Positions 52,472 through 61,397 of a DNA stretch of 64,000 nt are shown piece by piece. The first letter of the stretch is position 1. Each line of letters starts with the position of its first letter. Source of the DNA: JAAFJM01 sp964529175 (GTDB taxonomy: Bacteria > Bacteroidota > Bacteroidia > UKL13-3); the NCBI GenBank assembly GCA_964529175.1, contig CAZGVO010000015.1:23877-87876 (forward strand). The letters run 5' to 3'. Under the pieces are notes generated by a model. It was not told where the DNA came from. It worked only from the letters and a program-made list of their open reading frames with translations, and ran no database searches. A program made the position numbers and the translations under genes.

Positions 52472-53767
52472 ATGAAAAAAATATTACTAAGTTTTTTTAC
52501 AATCGCTTGTACAGTAAGTGGTTTTGCACAAACTACTATTGAAAATTTTACTTACACAACAACAGGAGTAACAGCAAATGATACATTAACAAACCCAAGT
52601 TTGGCAGGAGCTATTTGGAAACGACACAGTGGTACTGGAGGCCCATTAACTTACAATCCAACTGGCTTAACTTATACTGGTTATGTTGGAAGTGGAATTG
52701 GTAGCGCAGTAAATTTCTCGCACATTACATCAACATCAAGAGAGGATGCAAATGCGGCTCTAACTTCTAGTTATACAAGTGGATCAGTTTATTTCTCTGC
52801 TCTAATAAGAATATCTGCAGTTCCTGCATCTTCTAACGATTATCATCTTCATTTGGGAGGAACAGCAGGAACTACTGTAACTGGCTTTTTTGCTAGGACT
52901 TTTATAAAAGAAGGCTCGATTCCTGGGACTAATTTTAAGATAGGAATTTCCAAAAATAGCACTAGCACCATATCATACACAACCACTGACTTTTCATTGA
53001 ACACAACTTATTTGGTAGTTGCTAAATATACATTCAATAGTGTTTCTACTACTGATGATGTTGTTTCATTGTACGTATTTTCTAGTGGAGTTCCTTCTAC
53101 CGAACCAACAACTCCAAGTGCGGTTTCAACTGATGCAACTGGAGATGCAACTGCGTTAGGAAGCATTTGTTTAAGACAAGGAACTGGTTCATCTGGTTTA
53201 AATGGTATAATTGATGGTATTAGAGTTTCTAATTCATGGTTAACAAGTGTTCTACCTGTAAAATTAGTCAATTTCTCAGCAAATTTAAGTAATAACCAAA
53301 CAGAATTAAATTGGAGTACAGCAAGCGAAACCAACAACAAAGGTTTTGAGATAGAAAGAAGTAATGATGGTAAAAACTTTACTACTATTGCTTTTGTACA
53401 AGGTGCTGGTAATTCAAACCGTTTATTAAGTTATAGCTTTATTGACGATAATAAAGCAACAGCATACTATCGCTTAAAACAAATTGATTTTGATGGTAAA
53501 TTTGAATATTCAAACTTGGTTAAAGTTAATAGTGATGAGCTTTTAATTGATTTAAATCCAAATCCATTTAATGATAACATTGTAATTAGCAGTGCTAATA
53601 AAATAGTGAATGCTGAAATTATTGACATAAACGGTAAAACTAAAATAATGGAAATTATTAACAACAATAAAGCTACTATCAATACTTCTTCTTTAAGCAG
53701 TGGCGTTTACTTTGTTAGAGTTAATGATGGTGTAAAAGTTATTACCAAACGCATTATTAAAAACTAA
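52472..53767 (+). CDS. Secreted protein with T9SS type A sorting domain
   Basis: This 431-aa protein begins at the ATG at 52472, which opens a signal peptide (MKKILLSFFTIACTVSGFAQ); upstream ATGs lie inside or before the promoter. The N-terminal half (to about residue 260) is a Thr/Ser/Gly-rich beta domain of unknown fold. The C-terminal half has a fibronectin-like stretch (LPVKLVNFSANLSNNQTELN, then TNNKGFEIERSNDGKNF, then YYRLKQIDFDGKFEYS) and a terminal sorting domain (DLNPNPFNDNI, then GVYFVRVNDGVKVITKRIIKN). It closely resembles the next gene over that half. Confidence 0.88.
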   Translation: MKKILLSFFTIACTVSGFAQTTIENFTYTTTGVTANDTLTNPSLAGAIWKRHSGTGGPLTYNPTGLTYTGYVGSGIGSAVNFSHITSTSREDANAALTSSYTSGSVYFSALIRISAVPASSNDYHLHLGGTAGTTVTGFFARTFIKEGSIPGTNFKIGISKNSTSTISYTTTDFSLNTTYLVVAKYTFNSVSTTDDVVSLYVFSSGVPSTEPTTPSAVSTDATGDATALGSICLRQGTGSSGLNGIIDGIRVSNSWLTSVLPVKLVNFSANLSNNQTELNWSTASETNNKGFEIERSNDGKNFTTIAFVQGAGNSNRLLSYSFIDDNKATAYYRLKQIDFDGKFEYSNLVKVNSDELLIDLNPNPFNDNIVISSANKIVNAEIIDINGKTKIMEIINNNKATINTSSLSSGVYFVRVNDGVKVITKRIIKN

Positions 53768-53792
53768 GTTTATAAACTTAAACTTATTTATG

Positions 53793-53827
53793 AAAAGGCC
53801 GCATTCTATTTGAATGTGGCCTTTTTT
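53793..53827 (+). terminator. Rho-independent terminator
   Basis: AAAAGGCCGCATTC (53793-53806) pairs with GAATGTGGCCTTTT (53812-53825, one wobble), followed by T. Confidence 0.9.
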
Positions 53828-53890
53828 GTTTTATTAAATTACTTAATGTTTACTTTATATAGGGTTAACAATTGCTTTTGATTGACTAGC

Positions 53891-53898
53891 TAAGTTTG
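53891..53898 (+). promoter_or_regulatory. Promoter -7 element TAAGTTTG
   Basis: It matches TAnnTTTG, 20 bases before the ATG of the second T9SS gene. TTG at 53872-53874 is a possible -33 element (16-base spacer). Confidence 0.6.
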
Positions 53899-53917
53899 CG
53901 GCACAATTCAAAAACAC

Positions 53918-55315
53918 ATGAAAAAAACAATACTTATTTTAATAGTAAGCTTTTTAAGCAATTTTTTATTTGGTCAAAATTTAGTTCAATCTAATTTTAT
54001 TAGCCAGGTAATTCCACAATACATGGGTTCTGGCTCATCGTCAAGGTTACCAGTAGTTTTTAGAGCTTCCTTAACCGGATTAGCACCCAATACCACTTAC
54101 AGGTATTTTTGTAATTTAGCTTTACGTACCGATTTTGGCACCACCAATAGCGGTGCTGGAAATCCATTGTTTTTAAGAAATGGAAATTTTGGATACTCAA
54201 CAAGTGCATCATTAGCTAATAATGGAAATTTTGATTCGTTAGTTACTGATGTTTCTGGCAATTATACTGGTTGGTTTGCAGTGGTAAATACTGGAAATGC
54301 TCGTTTTACAGCAGGCAATTATGTTTTTCCAAGTATTGTTTTGGATAGCGCAGGTGCAAAACGTGGCGTAGCCAATTCTAGGTTTTGTTTAAATGATTCA
54401 ATAGCAGTTTTAGGTTTTGCAACCACTGCGGGTGCTTCAAATGGTTCGTTTATTAGAGGCTTATCAGCCGGAACGCCTAAAAATTTGGTTTTGTTATTTG
54501 CAGATACAGCTAGTACCAATAAGCCATTATCCATAGCCATAATCGAATCGATGGGAGCCACCATAGCAAGTATTGTTCCAGATTATGCTACCAATGTGCA
54601 AGCAGTTAGCGGAGCTTGGGGAGCAATTGTTCCAAACACATTGCCAAACGGTGTTAAAAGAATTGAGCAAAGATTATTAAGCAATGGTAATTATGTAAAT
54701 GGCTCAAAATCAACAGATGGCATTTGGGGTTCAGTAAGCACTTTAAGCCCAACTAATGGGTTAACAGGTTTAGTAATTAATGCTACAGCTGCGCCACTTC
54801 CAGTAAAATTGATTAGTTTTAACGTAAATCATCATAACGAAAATGTATTATTAACTTGGGCTACCAGCAGCGAGTTTAATAACAAAGGTTTTGAAGTAGA
54901 AAGAAGTTTTGATGGTAAAAATTTTACTGCTATTGGTTTTGTAAAAGGTGCAGGCAATGCTAACAGAATGATAAACTATACTTTTACCGATAATAATAAC
55001 CAAACTGCTTATTACCGTTTAAAGCAAGTAGATTTTGATGGTAAATTTGACTATTCAAAAACATTGATTTTGAATAAAATAGAAAATTTAAGCTTAGAGT
55101 TAAGCCCAAATCCATTTGGAAATAATTTAACCTTGGTAAGTAGTAAACAAATTACCAAAATTGAAATTATTGATATGACAGGCAAAGTAAAATTAGTGGA
55201 ATTAATAAATAGCAATAAAGCCGAAATCAATACTTCGGAATTAAATAATGGCGTTTATTTTATAAGAATAAATAATGGCGAAACCATTGTTACTAAAAGA
55301 ATTGTAAAAAATTAA
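53918..55315 (+). CDS. Secreted protein with T9SS type A sorting domain, paralogous C-terminal half
   Basis: This 465-aa protein has a signal peptide (MKKTILILIVSFLSNFLFGQ). A unique N-terminal domain of about 285 residues follows, of a kind seen in surface proteins (FRASLTGLAPNTTYRYFCN). The C-terminal part is shared with the preceding gene: LPVKLISFNVN, NNKGFEVERSFDGKNFTAI, YYRLKQVDFDGKFDYSK. The sorting domain is SPNPFGNNLTLVSS, then NNGVYFIRINNGETIVTKRIVKN. It is likely surface-attached through the type IX system. Its function is unknown. Confidence 0.88.
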   Translation: MKKTILILIVSFLSNFLFGQNLVQSNFISQVIPQYMGSGSSSRLPVVFRASLTGLAPNTTYRYFCNLALRTDFGTTNSGAGNPLFLRNGNFGYSTSASLANNGNFDSLVTDVSGNYTGWFAVVNTGNARFTAGNYVFPSIVLDSAGAKRGVANSRFCLNDSIAVLGFATTAGASNGSFIRGLSAGTPKNLVLLFADTASTNKPLSIAIIESMGATIASIVPDYATNVQAVSGAWGAIVPNTLPNGVKRIEQRLLSNGNYVNGSKSTDGIWGSVSTLSPTNGLTGLVINATAAPLPVKLISFNVNHHNENVLLTWATSSEFNNKGFEVERSFDGKNFTAIGFVKGAGNANRMINYTFTDNNNQTAYYRLKQVDFDGKFDYSKTLILNKIENLSLELSPNPFGNNLTLVSSKQITKIEIIDMTGKVKLVELINSNKAEINTSELNNGVYFIRINNGETIVTKRIVKN

Positions 55316-55333
55316 TTGTCAATTATATACAAT

Positions 55334-55368
55334 AAAAAAAAGCTACTCCAAAAAGAGTAGCTTTTTTT
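55334..55368 (+). terminator. Rho-independent terminator, probably bidirectional
   Basis: AAAAAAAAGCTACTC (55334-55348) pairs with GAGTAGCTTTTTTT (55355-55368) around a 6-base loop, between convergent genes. Confidence 0.92.
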
Positions 55369-55386
55369 ATGTTTTGCAGCTAAATA

Positions 55387-56250
55387 TTAAGCATTATTTG
55401 ATTCATCTAAGTGGAATTGAATTAAATCTTCCATTGGCGATTTAATTACTTTACCAATTTTCATGTCGTAACTTAATGCTACTTCTTCTAAAATTTCTCT
55501 GAACACAAAACCTACAGAACCAACGCAGTTAAACGAATATTCTTTATAGTTTGGATATTTTACCACTAGGTTTTTAAAGAAATCTCTAAAACCATCGCGC
55601 ACTTTATTTTTTATATAAGGATGCGAAACATACTCATCGGCAAATTTGCAAAAGCTTGCTAAATAGCGGTTTGGAAACTGTGTATTGTATAAAGTGGTAA
55701 AAATTTGTTCATTATCTTCAATTTGAAAACGCTCTTTGAACCTAGCTTGTAATTCGGGTTGTAAATTACCACGCATGTAATCGCGCAATATTTTTTTACC
55801 AATATAACTTCCGCTTCCTTCATCGCCCATTAAATAACCAAGCGAATCAATGTTATGGAACACATCAAAACCATCGTATAAACACGAGTTGGTTCCTGTA
55901 CCCAAAATAGCCGCAAAGCCTTTGTTTTTTCCTAATAAAGCTCTTGCCGATGCTAATAAATCGTGCCCAACAAAAATGTTGGGTACATTAGGAAAACTTC
56001 TGGTCAAAGCCTTTCTTACAATGTCTTTCTTCTCTGGTGTAGAGCAGCCAGCACCATAAAAATAAACTTCCGAAATAGATGTACCATCTAAATCTTTTAA
56101 TAAATTTTCGCTTAATGAATAGTAAATTGCCTCACTATCAATAAAATATGGATTATATCCAATGGTGTGAAAAGTCATGCGGTAACTATTGTCTTTATTA
56201 ATAATTACCCAATCTGTTTTAGTAGAACCACTATCTGCAATAAGTATCAT
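55387..56250 (-). CDS. N-acetylglucosamine kinase-like ATPase (BadF/BadG/BcrA/BcrD superfamily)
   Basis: This 287-aa sugar kinase-like protein starts with the phosphate-1 motif LIADSGSTKTDWVI. It contains FGAGCSTPEKK, GFAAILGTGTNSCLYDG (phosphate-2 region), GYLMGDEGSGSYIGKKIL, and NCVGSVGFVFREIL (adenosine region). These agree with bacterial homologues of GlcNAc kinase in Bacteroidota. It probably phosphorylates an amino sugar in wall recycling. The direct substrate is not proven. It is a single-gene unit divergent from padR. Confidence 0.87.
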   Translation of the reverse strand: MILIADSGSTKTDWVIINKDNSYRMTFHTIGYNPYFIDSEAIYYSLSENLLKDLDGTSISEVYFYGAGCSTPEKKDIVRKALTRSFPNVPNIFVGHDLLASARALLGKNKGFAAILGTGTNSCLYDGFDVFHNIDSLGYLMGDEGSGSYIGKKILRDYMRGNLQPELQARFKERFQIEDNEQIFTTLYNTQFPNRYLASFCKFADEYVSHPYIKNKVRDGFRDFFKNLVVKYPNYKEYSFNCVGSVGFVFREILEEVALSYDMKIGKVIKSPMEDLIQFHLDESNNA

Positions 56251-56420
56251 TTGATTTAATTTCTTTTTGGCAAATTAATAAATCAAACTATAAACTGTAT
56301 ATTTTTTATTTAAAATAATATTATTGGTAATGTTTTGATAAATAAATATTTAAAAAGGCTATTAATACTTAATAAATAAAATAGCGGCACAAAAACCTTT
56401 TAAATGGCAAAATAAATTGA

Positions 56421-56439
56421 TACTATGTATTGCATAGTA
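56421..56439. promoter_or_regulatory. Probable PadR operator, inverted repeat TACTATG-TATTG-CATAGTA
   Basis: A 7-bp perfect inverted repeat with a 5-base centre overlaps the TTG (56430-56432) that serves as the -33 element of the padR promoter. It fits the form of PadR-family operators (inverted ATG/CAT repeats), which suggests autorepression. Confidence 0.7.
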
Positions 56440-56459
56440 CCTAATTATATTTAGTTTTG
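56430..56459 (+). promoter_or_regulatory. Promoter of the padR-pspC operon
   Basis: TTG (56430-56432), a 19-base spacer and TAGTTTTG (56452-56459, TAnnTTTG) lie 18 bases before the padR ATG. Confidence 0.75.
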
Positions 56460-56477
56460 TGAGGTAATTTTTAGTAA

Positions 56478-56804
56478 ATGGATATTGAAAATAGTAAAGC
56501 ACAAATGAAAAAAGGAATACTTGAACTTTGTATTCTTTCCATAATAAGTAGGGGTGAGGTATATGCTAGCGATATTTTGGCAGAACTAAAAAAGGCCAAT
56601 TTAATAGTGGTAGAAGGCACTTTGTATCCACTACTTACCAGGCTAAAAAACGAGGAATTGCTTACTTATAATTGGTTTGAAAGTAACAGTGGCCCGCCTC
56701 GAAAATATTATCAGTTAACAGCACATGGCCAAAAATTTTTGGACGAAATTAACCAATCGTGGAGCGATTTAGTAAACTCAGTAAATACCATTATTAAAAA
56801 CTAA
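56478..56804 (+). CDS. PadR family transcriptional regulator
   Basis: This 108-aa winged-helix regulator has the PadR core KKGILELCILSIISRGEVYASDILAELKKANLIVVEGTLYPLLTRLKNEELLTYNW and SGPPRKYYQLTAHGQKFL. Short PadR proteins of this subgroup commonly repress an operon containing membrane-associated PspC or DUF1700-type genes. That is the arrangement here, with the PspC gene starting 12 bp downstream. The palindrome over its promoter is probably its own operator. Confidence 0.93.
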   Translation: MDIENSKAQMKKGILELCILSIISRGEVYASDILAELKKANLIVVEGTLYPLLTRLKNEELLTYNWFESNSGPPRKYYQLTAHGQKFLDEINQSWSDLVNSVNTIIKN

Positions 56805-56816
56805 AATTATTGCATT

Positions 56817-58637
56817 ATGATTCAATCAATCAAAATAAATTTAAACAAAACTACTTTTACTTTAAGCAATGAAGCATACGAAAAATTGAATGCTTATGTA
56901 TTGGCTTTAAAAAATAGTTTTAAAAACGATTCTGAAATTTTATTTGATATAGAAGCTAGAATTGCTGAGTTATTAACCATTCAGTTGGCTGCTACAAATG
57001 CCGATGTGGTAACTGCTTTTCATGTAGAGGAGGTAATTAAAACCATTGGTACAATTGAAGAATTAACCAATAGCAAAAACGAAAATAAGCAACAAAATAG
57101 GGTAGAAGAACCTGTTATAAATAATGCTTATAATCAATCAATTGCTAAAAAGTTAAGACGTAATTCATTTAATCAAAGCTTAAGTGGTGTTTGCAGTGGA
57201 TTAGGTTATTATTTAAATATTGATACCAGTTTGATACGTTTGGCTTTTGTGTTTTCAGTATTCTTTTTTGGTACTGGAGTGTTGCTGTATTTAATTTTAT
57301 GGATTGCAGTTCCTAAAGCAGTAGGAATGGAAGCCGAAGCTATTAAAAACTTTGAATTAAATAATCCAAACAAATTATTTAGAACCAAGGAAACCAAGGC
57401 TATTGGTGGTGTTTGTAGCGGTTTGGCTATTCATTTAGGAATTGAAATTTGGGTAGTTAGATTGGTGTTTTTTGTAGGCATTTTTGTATTTGGCTTTTCT
57501 ATTATTGGTTACTTTTTAGCTTGGTTGGTTATACCCATGGCCTATACCGATTTTCAAAAAACTAAGATAAATAACAATACACAATATGTGGCTCAAAATA
57601 ACGAGCAATTAGGTGCCATTAGAAGTATTTTTAAGATTATTATTGCTGGAATTGCCTTGGTTTTAATAGGTATTTTAGTGATTTCGTTCTTTTTTACAGC
57701 AGGTTTGTTTAATCTGTTTACAGGCTCAACCGTTTATGATTTTTTGGTAGATACTTTCCCATTTGATGAAAACTTGAGCTTAATGGTAACAGGTGTTTTA
57801 TTGGTTATATTTTCACCTATTTTATTTTTATTGGTAATTATTGCAAGGTTTGCTTTTAAAGCCAATATTCATGTTAAGTACGCTGGTTCAGGTTTAGTTT
57901 TTACCTTTTTTTTAGGTATAGGGTTATTGGTTTATAGTGGCTTAACTGCTATTCCTAACTATTATAAATTATTAGATAGTACTGATAACAGTATTGATTT
58001 TTTACCAACAAACGATTCTTTAAAAATTATTATAAATGAAGTAAATACAGGCCGCAACGTTGATTTTTTTAGTCAAAACGATTTTAAAATTCAATTATGC
58101 GACAGCGGAATGTTTATTCCTATTGATTACCAAATAGAAAGAACATTGGAAGATAAAGCAACTTATGAAATAATACGTAAGTTTAAAGGTGGTATTAGTA
58201 AAGATAGTTCTAGCCCAAGCCCAATTCAAATTGACTATAAAATTAACAATGATTCTATCATTTTTCCTAGTCATTATTTTATTGCAAAGCCTTATAAGTT
58301 CAAGTTTCAAAGGGCTAAAGTTAAGTTTTACTTAAAGCCTAACACTACATTTTACGCTAATAAAACTGCCCAGCAAGTATTTGGATTTATAGACAAACAT
58401 GAGGGTACCAATAATTTTTGGTTTAATACTGATGAGCTAAATGATTATGAAAATAGCCACAATAGCAAACAAAGAAAACTGGAGCAAAGACTGGAACAAA
58501 AAGAACGCGAAATGGAAGAGAAAAACGAAAAGCTAGAGCGTGACCTAGAGCAGAAAGAGCTTGAAATGGAGCGCAAAGCTGAGGAATTAGAACATAAGTT
58601 AGAGCAAAAAGAAAGAGAAAATGAAAAGAATTTATAG
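56817..58637 (+). CDS. Membrane protein with two PspC domains and a C-terminal charged coiled coil
   Basis: This 606-aa protein has a short cytoplasmic N-terminal segment. Two PspC domains follow (about residues 113-168 and 190-245), each with an xxLSGVCSGLxxxLxI- or IGGVCSGLAIHLGI-type motif and a membrane helix. Further membrane helices follow (about 270-390). A soluble domain and a very charged helical tail of about 55 residues (from about 549) rich in E, K, R and Q complete it. PspC domains occur in envelope-stress (phage-shock) sensors. The padR gene just upstream probably represses it. The first ATG, 12 bp after padR, is used. Confidence 0.85.
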   Translation: MIQSIKINLNKTTFTLSNEAYEKLNAYVLALKNSFKNDSEILFDIEARIAELLTIQLAATNADVVTAFHVEEVIKTIGTIEELTNSKNENKQQNRVEEPVINNAYNQSIAKKLRRNSFNQSLSGVCSGLGYYLNIDTSLIRLAFVFSVFFFGTGVLLYLILWIAVPKAVGMEAEAIKNFELNNPNKLFRTKETKAIGGVCSGLAIHLGIEIWVVRLVFFVGIFVFGFSIIGYFLAWLVIPMAYTDFQKTKINNNTQYVAQNNEQLGAIRSIFKIIIAGIALVLIGILVISFFFTAGLFNLFTGSTVYDFLVDTFPFDENLSLMVTGVLLVIFSPILFLLVIIARFAFKANIHVKYAGSGLVFTFFLGIGLLVYSGLTAIPNYYKLLDSTDNSIDFLPTNDSLKIIINEVNTGRNVDFFSQNDFKIQLCDSGMFIPIDYQIERTLEDKATYEIIRKFKGGISKDSSSPSPIQIDYKINNDSIIFPSHYFIAKPYKFKFQRAKVKFYLKPNTTFYANKTAQQVFGFIDKHEGTNNFWFNTDELNDYENSHNSKQRKLEQRLEQKEREMEEKNEKLERDLEQKELEMERKAEELEHKLEQKERENEKNL

Positions 58638-59068
58638 CTATTCTTTTAAAATGCAGCAGCAGCCCAAAACAATATTTTTATTAAAACAATACTAGCCAAT
58701 AAGCTAAAAATACCAATTATTATATTGATAACCAATGCTTTGATATTTGGTGTTTTGATTTTCAAAGTGTTTAGTCTTATTGGTTGATTGGCTATAACTG
58801 TTTGTTTAGTTAAATACATAATCATTATGTCGTTTTATTGATGCGTTTTAAAGCAAATGGTTTAATAACATGCAATAAAAAACAATATTGTTTTCATAAA
58901 ATTACGGTAATGATAAGATTATGTTAACTAAAGGATTGTAATTTATTAATCAAGGTTTAGATGTTTTTATTTTTGCTACTTAGTAAATTTATTATACAAT
59001 ATAGATAATACAATTATGTTATTATTTTTGTTTTATTTGACCAATTATAAATTAAGGTTATCATAAGC
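58638..59068. other. AT-rich gene-free region upstream of the barrel protein gene
   Basis: These 431 bases carry no supported gene. On the minus strand a short hydrophobic frame ending at 58646 lacks an ATG. The only clear signal is the promoter -7 element at 59023-59030 for the gene at 59069. Confidence 0.6.
59023..59030 (+). promoter_or_regulatory. Promoter -7 element TATTTTTG
   Basis: It matches TAnnTTTG, 39 bases before the ATG of the barrel protein gene. Confidence 0.55.
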
Positions 59069-60292
59069 ATGAAAAAGTTTCTTCTCGTATTATTACTTAC
59101 ACCCATTATTGCCCAAAGCCAATACCGCTTTGCGTTTAAGGTGGCCAATATTTATTCAACTGCTTATTTTGAAAGTAATAATAATACTAGTTATTTAGAT
59201 GCTGATCCTGCAACTAGGGGAGATATTTGGCAAGCATACAGAATTAAATCGCAAAACACCTTGGATTGGCCAGAAGCTGCAAGTTCAAGTTTTTTAACAG
59301 ATATTGGTAGGCGCTATTCATTGGAATTAAGTATTGAAAGAAAAATGAGTAAAAACTTTTATTTGTCTACTGGTTTTGAAGTTGGAGGTAGGTTTTTTTC
59401 AGTAGAAAGTAAATACTTTTATCAAACAAACGATAATAACGATAGTTACAAACCAATGATTTACCGTAGTTATCGAAATTTTTCTATTCCAGTTTCAGCA
59501 GCCTATAATTTAAAACTAAACAATCGTTTTTCATTTAAGCCCAATGCTGGATTTTCTATTAATATGCCTGAATCGTTTAGTCAAGAAACATTTCCTGGGA
59601 TTTATTTTGTTAAAGCTTTTAGCCCCATTTATTTTATGCTTACCATAGGTGCTGAAATAAATTATAACTTCAAAAAAGGAAATGCAATTGCCCTAACAGC
59701 CACTTATAGCCAAGGATTTACTAATATCATAAATGACTATTTACCAGACCAAAGAGCAATTAACGATTCAATATGGGATGTGAGTGTTGGAGGTGATAGT
59801 GTAAAGATAAGATTTGATAAAAGTTATGATAATAAGGTTGTGTTAGTAAGTAATGGCTCTAATTTTAGTGTTGGCATTAAATACTATTTTTTGCCTTTCA
59901 GTTCTAGCGCTAATAAATTGAACAATAAAATTGATTTCTCGAAAATTGATTTTACTAAAAGGCAATTGAATAGCATGATTGATATGAAACTTGATACCAA
60001 TTATATTAAAGTGTGTGTGTGGGACGATCAAAGAATTGATGGAGATTCAGTGGCAGTGGAGTATAAAGACAGTTTAATTTTAAACAATGTAAGACTTGAA
60101 AAAACGCCCCAATGCGCTTGGATAAAAATAGAACCCAATCAATCGAATTACTTGTTGATACATGCGCTAAACGAAGGTAGGATAAAACCTAACACCATAA
60201 AACTATTGGTTTATAATAAAGATAAAACCATAGAACAAACCATAAAAACCGACTTGCAAAAATCGGGAATTATTAATTTTGTAATTGAATAA
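59069..60292 (+). CDS. Exported outer-membrane barrel-like protein of unknown function
   Basis: This 407-aa protein has a signal peptide (MKKFLLVLLLTPIIAQSQ). About 270 residues of alternating amphipathic strands follow (for example YSLELSIERKMSKNFYLSTGFEVGG in segments, RFSFKPNAGFSIN, GNAIALTATYSQGF, NFSVGIKYYFLP), as in outer membrane beta-barrels. The last roughly 120 residues form a separate soluble domain (VCVWDDQRIDGDSVAVEYKD, NYLLIHALNEGRIKPNTIKL). This tail occurs in other Bacteroidota surface proteins. No specific function can be stated. Confidence 0.7.
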   Translation: MKKFLLVLLLTPIIAQSQYRFAFKVANIYSTAYFESNNNTSYLDADPATRGDIWQAYRIKSQNTLDWPEAASSSFLTDIGRRYSLELSIERKMSKNFYLSTGFEVGGRFFSVESKYFYQTNDNNDSYKPMIYRSYRNFSIPVSAAYNLKLNNRFSFKPNAGFSINMPESFSQETFPGIYFVKAFSPIYFMLTIGAEINYNFKKGNAIALTATYSQGFTNIINDYLPDQRAINDSIWDVSVGGDSVKIRFDKSYDNKVVLVSNGSNFSVGIKYYFLPFSSSANKLNNKIDFSKIDFTKRQLNSMIDMKLDTNYIKVCVWDDQRIDGDSVAVEYKDSLILNNVRLEKTPQCAWIKIEPNQSNYLLIHALNEGRIKPNTIKLLVYNKDKTIEQTIKTDLQKSGIINFVIE

Positions 60293-60439
60293 CAAAGTTA
60301 TTGGGTTCATAATAAATAACCCCAACTTACCCCTAATTATTTATAATTTATACTTCAACATTCATACTTCTCATTTCATAATTTATTCTTAAACATTTGC
60401 TTTTTAAGCTACTGAATAGTTGTTTTTTAAAATAAAATA

Positions 60440-60447
60440 TACTTTTG
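60440..60447 (+). promoter_or_regulatory. Promoter -7 element TACTTTTG
   Basis: It matches TAnnTTTG in the context ATATACTTTTGCC, 53 bases before the ATP-grasp gene's ATG. It is close to the promoters at 42815 and 52444. Confidence 0.65.
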
Positions 60448-60500
60448 CCACAAGCAATGGGAGGGCTGGGCCTATTGTTTAGCAATAAATAAATTTAAAA

Positions 60501-61304
60501 ATGGATAAGAAAAGACTACTAGTAATTGGGCTAGAAGCAAGTGAAATTGAAAAGATTAAAGCAAGTTTAGGATTTAACTATTTAGTGGTGCATTACGATA
60601 TGTTGCCTAAAGTTAAATTAGTTCAAGGTAATTTATGGGTTGAAAGTACTACCGTTCCCGACAAATACCTTTTGGTAGATATAGTTATTTTTCATGGTAT
60701 TTTTGAACATGATTTTGACTTTATCACTTTACTTTCGTTATGGAATGGACCATGCCTACCAAACGCACAAGGCATGATGGATTTAAGACAAAGAATTCCG
60801 GGTTTAGCAAGGGCTTTAAAGGTTTCTAAATTTAATACTTTAAACCGCAGTATGGTTCTGGATGTTACTGAATTTACAAGCGAAAATGAGGTAGTGGCTA
60901 AATGGGGAATTTGGCATTGTGGTGAAGATAAGCACAAATTTAATGGCACTTGGACAAGTAACGAAACTTCTGTTATTGAAGATTTTATTGATGGTATGGC
61001 TGTAAGAATTATGTTGATGGGGGATATACATTGGCAAATTAAACTTACTGGCGATACTTGGCTAAAATCAATACATAACGAAGGTTCGTGGCAAATGGAA
61101 GTGGATGAAGAATTATTAAGCGATACCAAAAACATAGCTGCGCATTTTAATTTACCAATGGTGGGAGTTGACTACATGGTGGGTAAAGATGGCAGAAAAC
61201 ACTTATTAGAGGTTAATCATATTCCTAATGTTACTGTTTTTCCTTTTATTAATGAGGCTTTTGTAAATTTTATTCCTAATTGGGTAAATGCTTTAGGGAT
61301 TTAA
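60501..61304 (+). CDS. ATP-grasp-like protein
   Basis: This 267-aa cytoplasmic protein has a helical/Rossmann-like N-terminal part (DKKRLLVIGLEASEIEKIK). The C-terminal half follows the ATP-grasp layout: VVAKWGIWHCGEDKHKF (K134), IEDFIDGMAVRIMLMGD with E160 as adenine contact, then VGVDYMVGKDGRKHLLEVNHIPNVTVF with D224, E237 and N239 as likely metal ligands. RimK-type and glutathione-synthase-like ligases are the nearest relatives in shape. The substrates are unknown. It is the first gene of the endonuclease V row, 93 bp upstream. Confidence 0.7.
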   Translation: MDKKRLLVIGLEASEIEKIKASLGFNYLVVHYDMLPKVKLVQGNLWVESTTVPDKYLLVDIVIFHGIFEHDFDFITLLSLWNGPCLPNAQGMMDLRQRIPGLARALKVSKFNTLNRSMVLDVTEFTSENEVVAKWGIWHCGEDKHKFNGTWTSNETSVIEDFIDGMAVRIMLMGDIHWQIKLTGDTWLKSIHNEGSWQMEVDEELLSDTKNIAAHFNLPMVGVDYMVGKDGRKHLLEVNHIPNVTVFPFINEAFVNFIPNWVNALGI

Positions 61305-61397
61305 TTTTTATAAAACACATCCAAATCATTTTCTAGATTTTTTAGAATCAAACTTTTTATCTTTAGCTTTTATAATACACAAAACCTTTAAAATATT

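Noticed and set aside
58646..58827. Short hydrophobic reading frame on the minus strand downstream of the PspC gene
   Set aside because: The in-frame ATG does not connect to it; a stop interrupts the frame between the ATG at 58827 and the hydrophobic part, and only a weak TTG remains. Not supported as a gene.
60692..61135. 147-aa open frame on the minus strand inside the ATP-grasp gene
   Set aside because: The plus-strand protein has clear ATP-grasp motifs across this region; the opposite frame has a Ser/Pro/Cys-rich composition typical of antisense frames.
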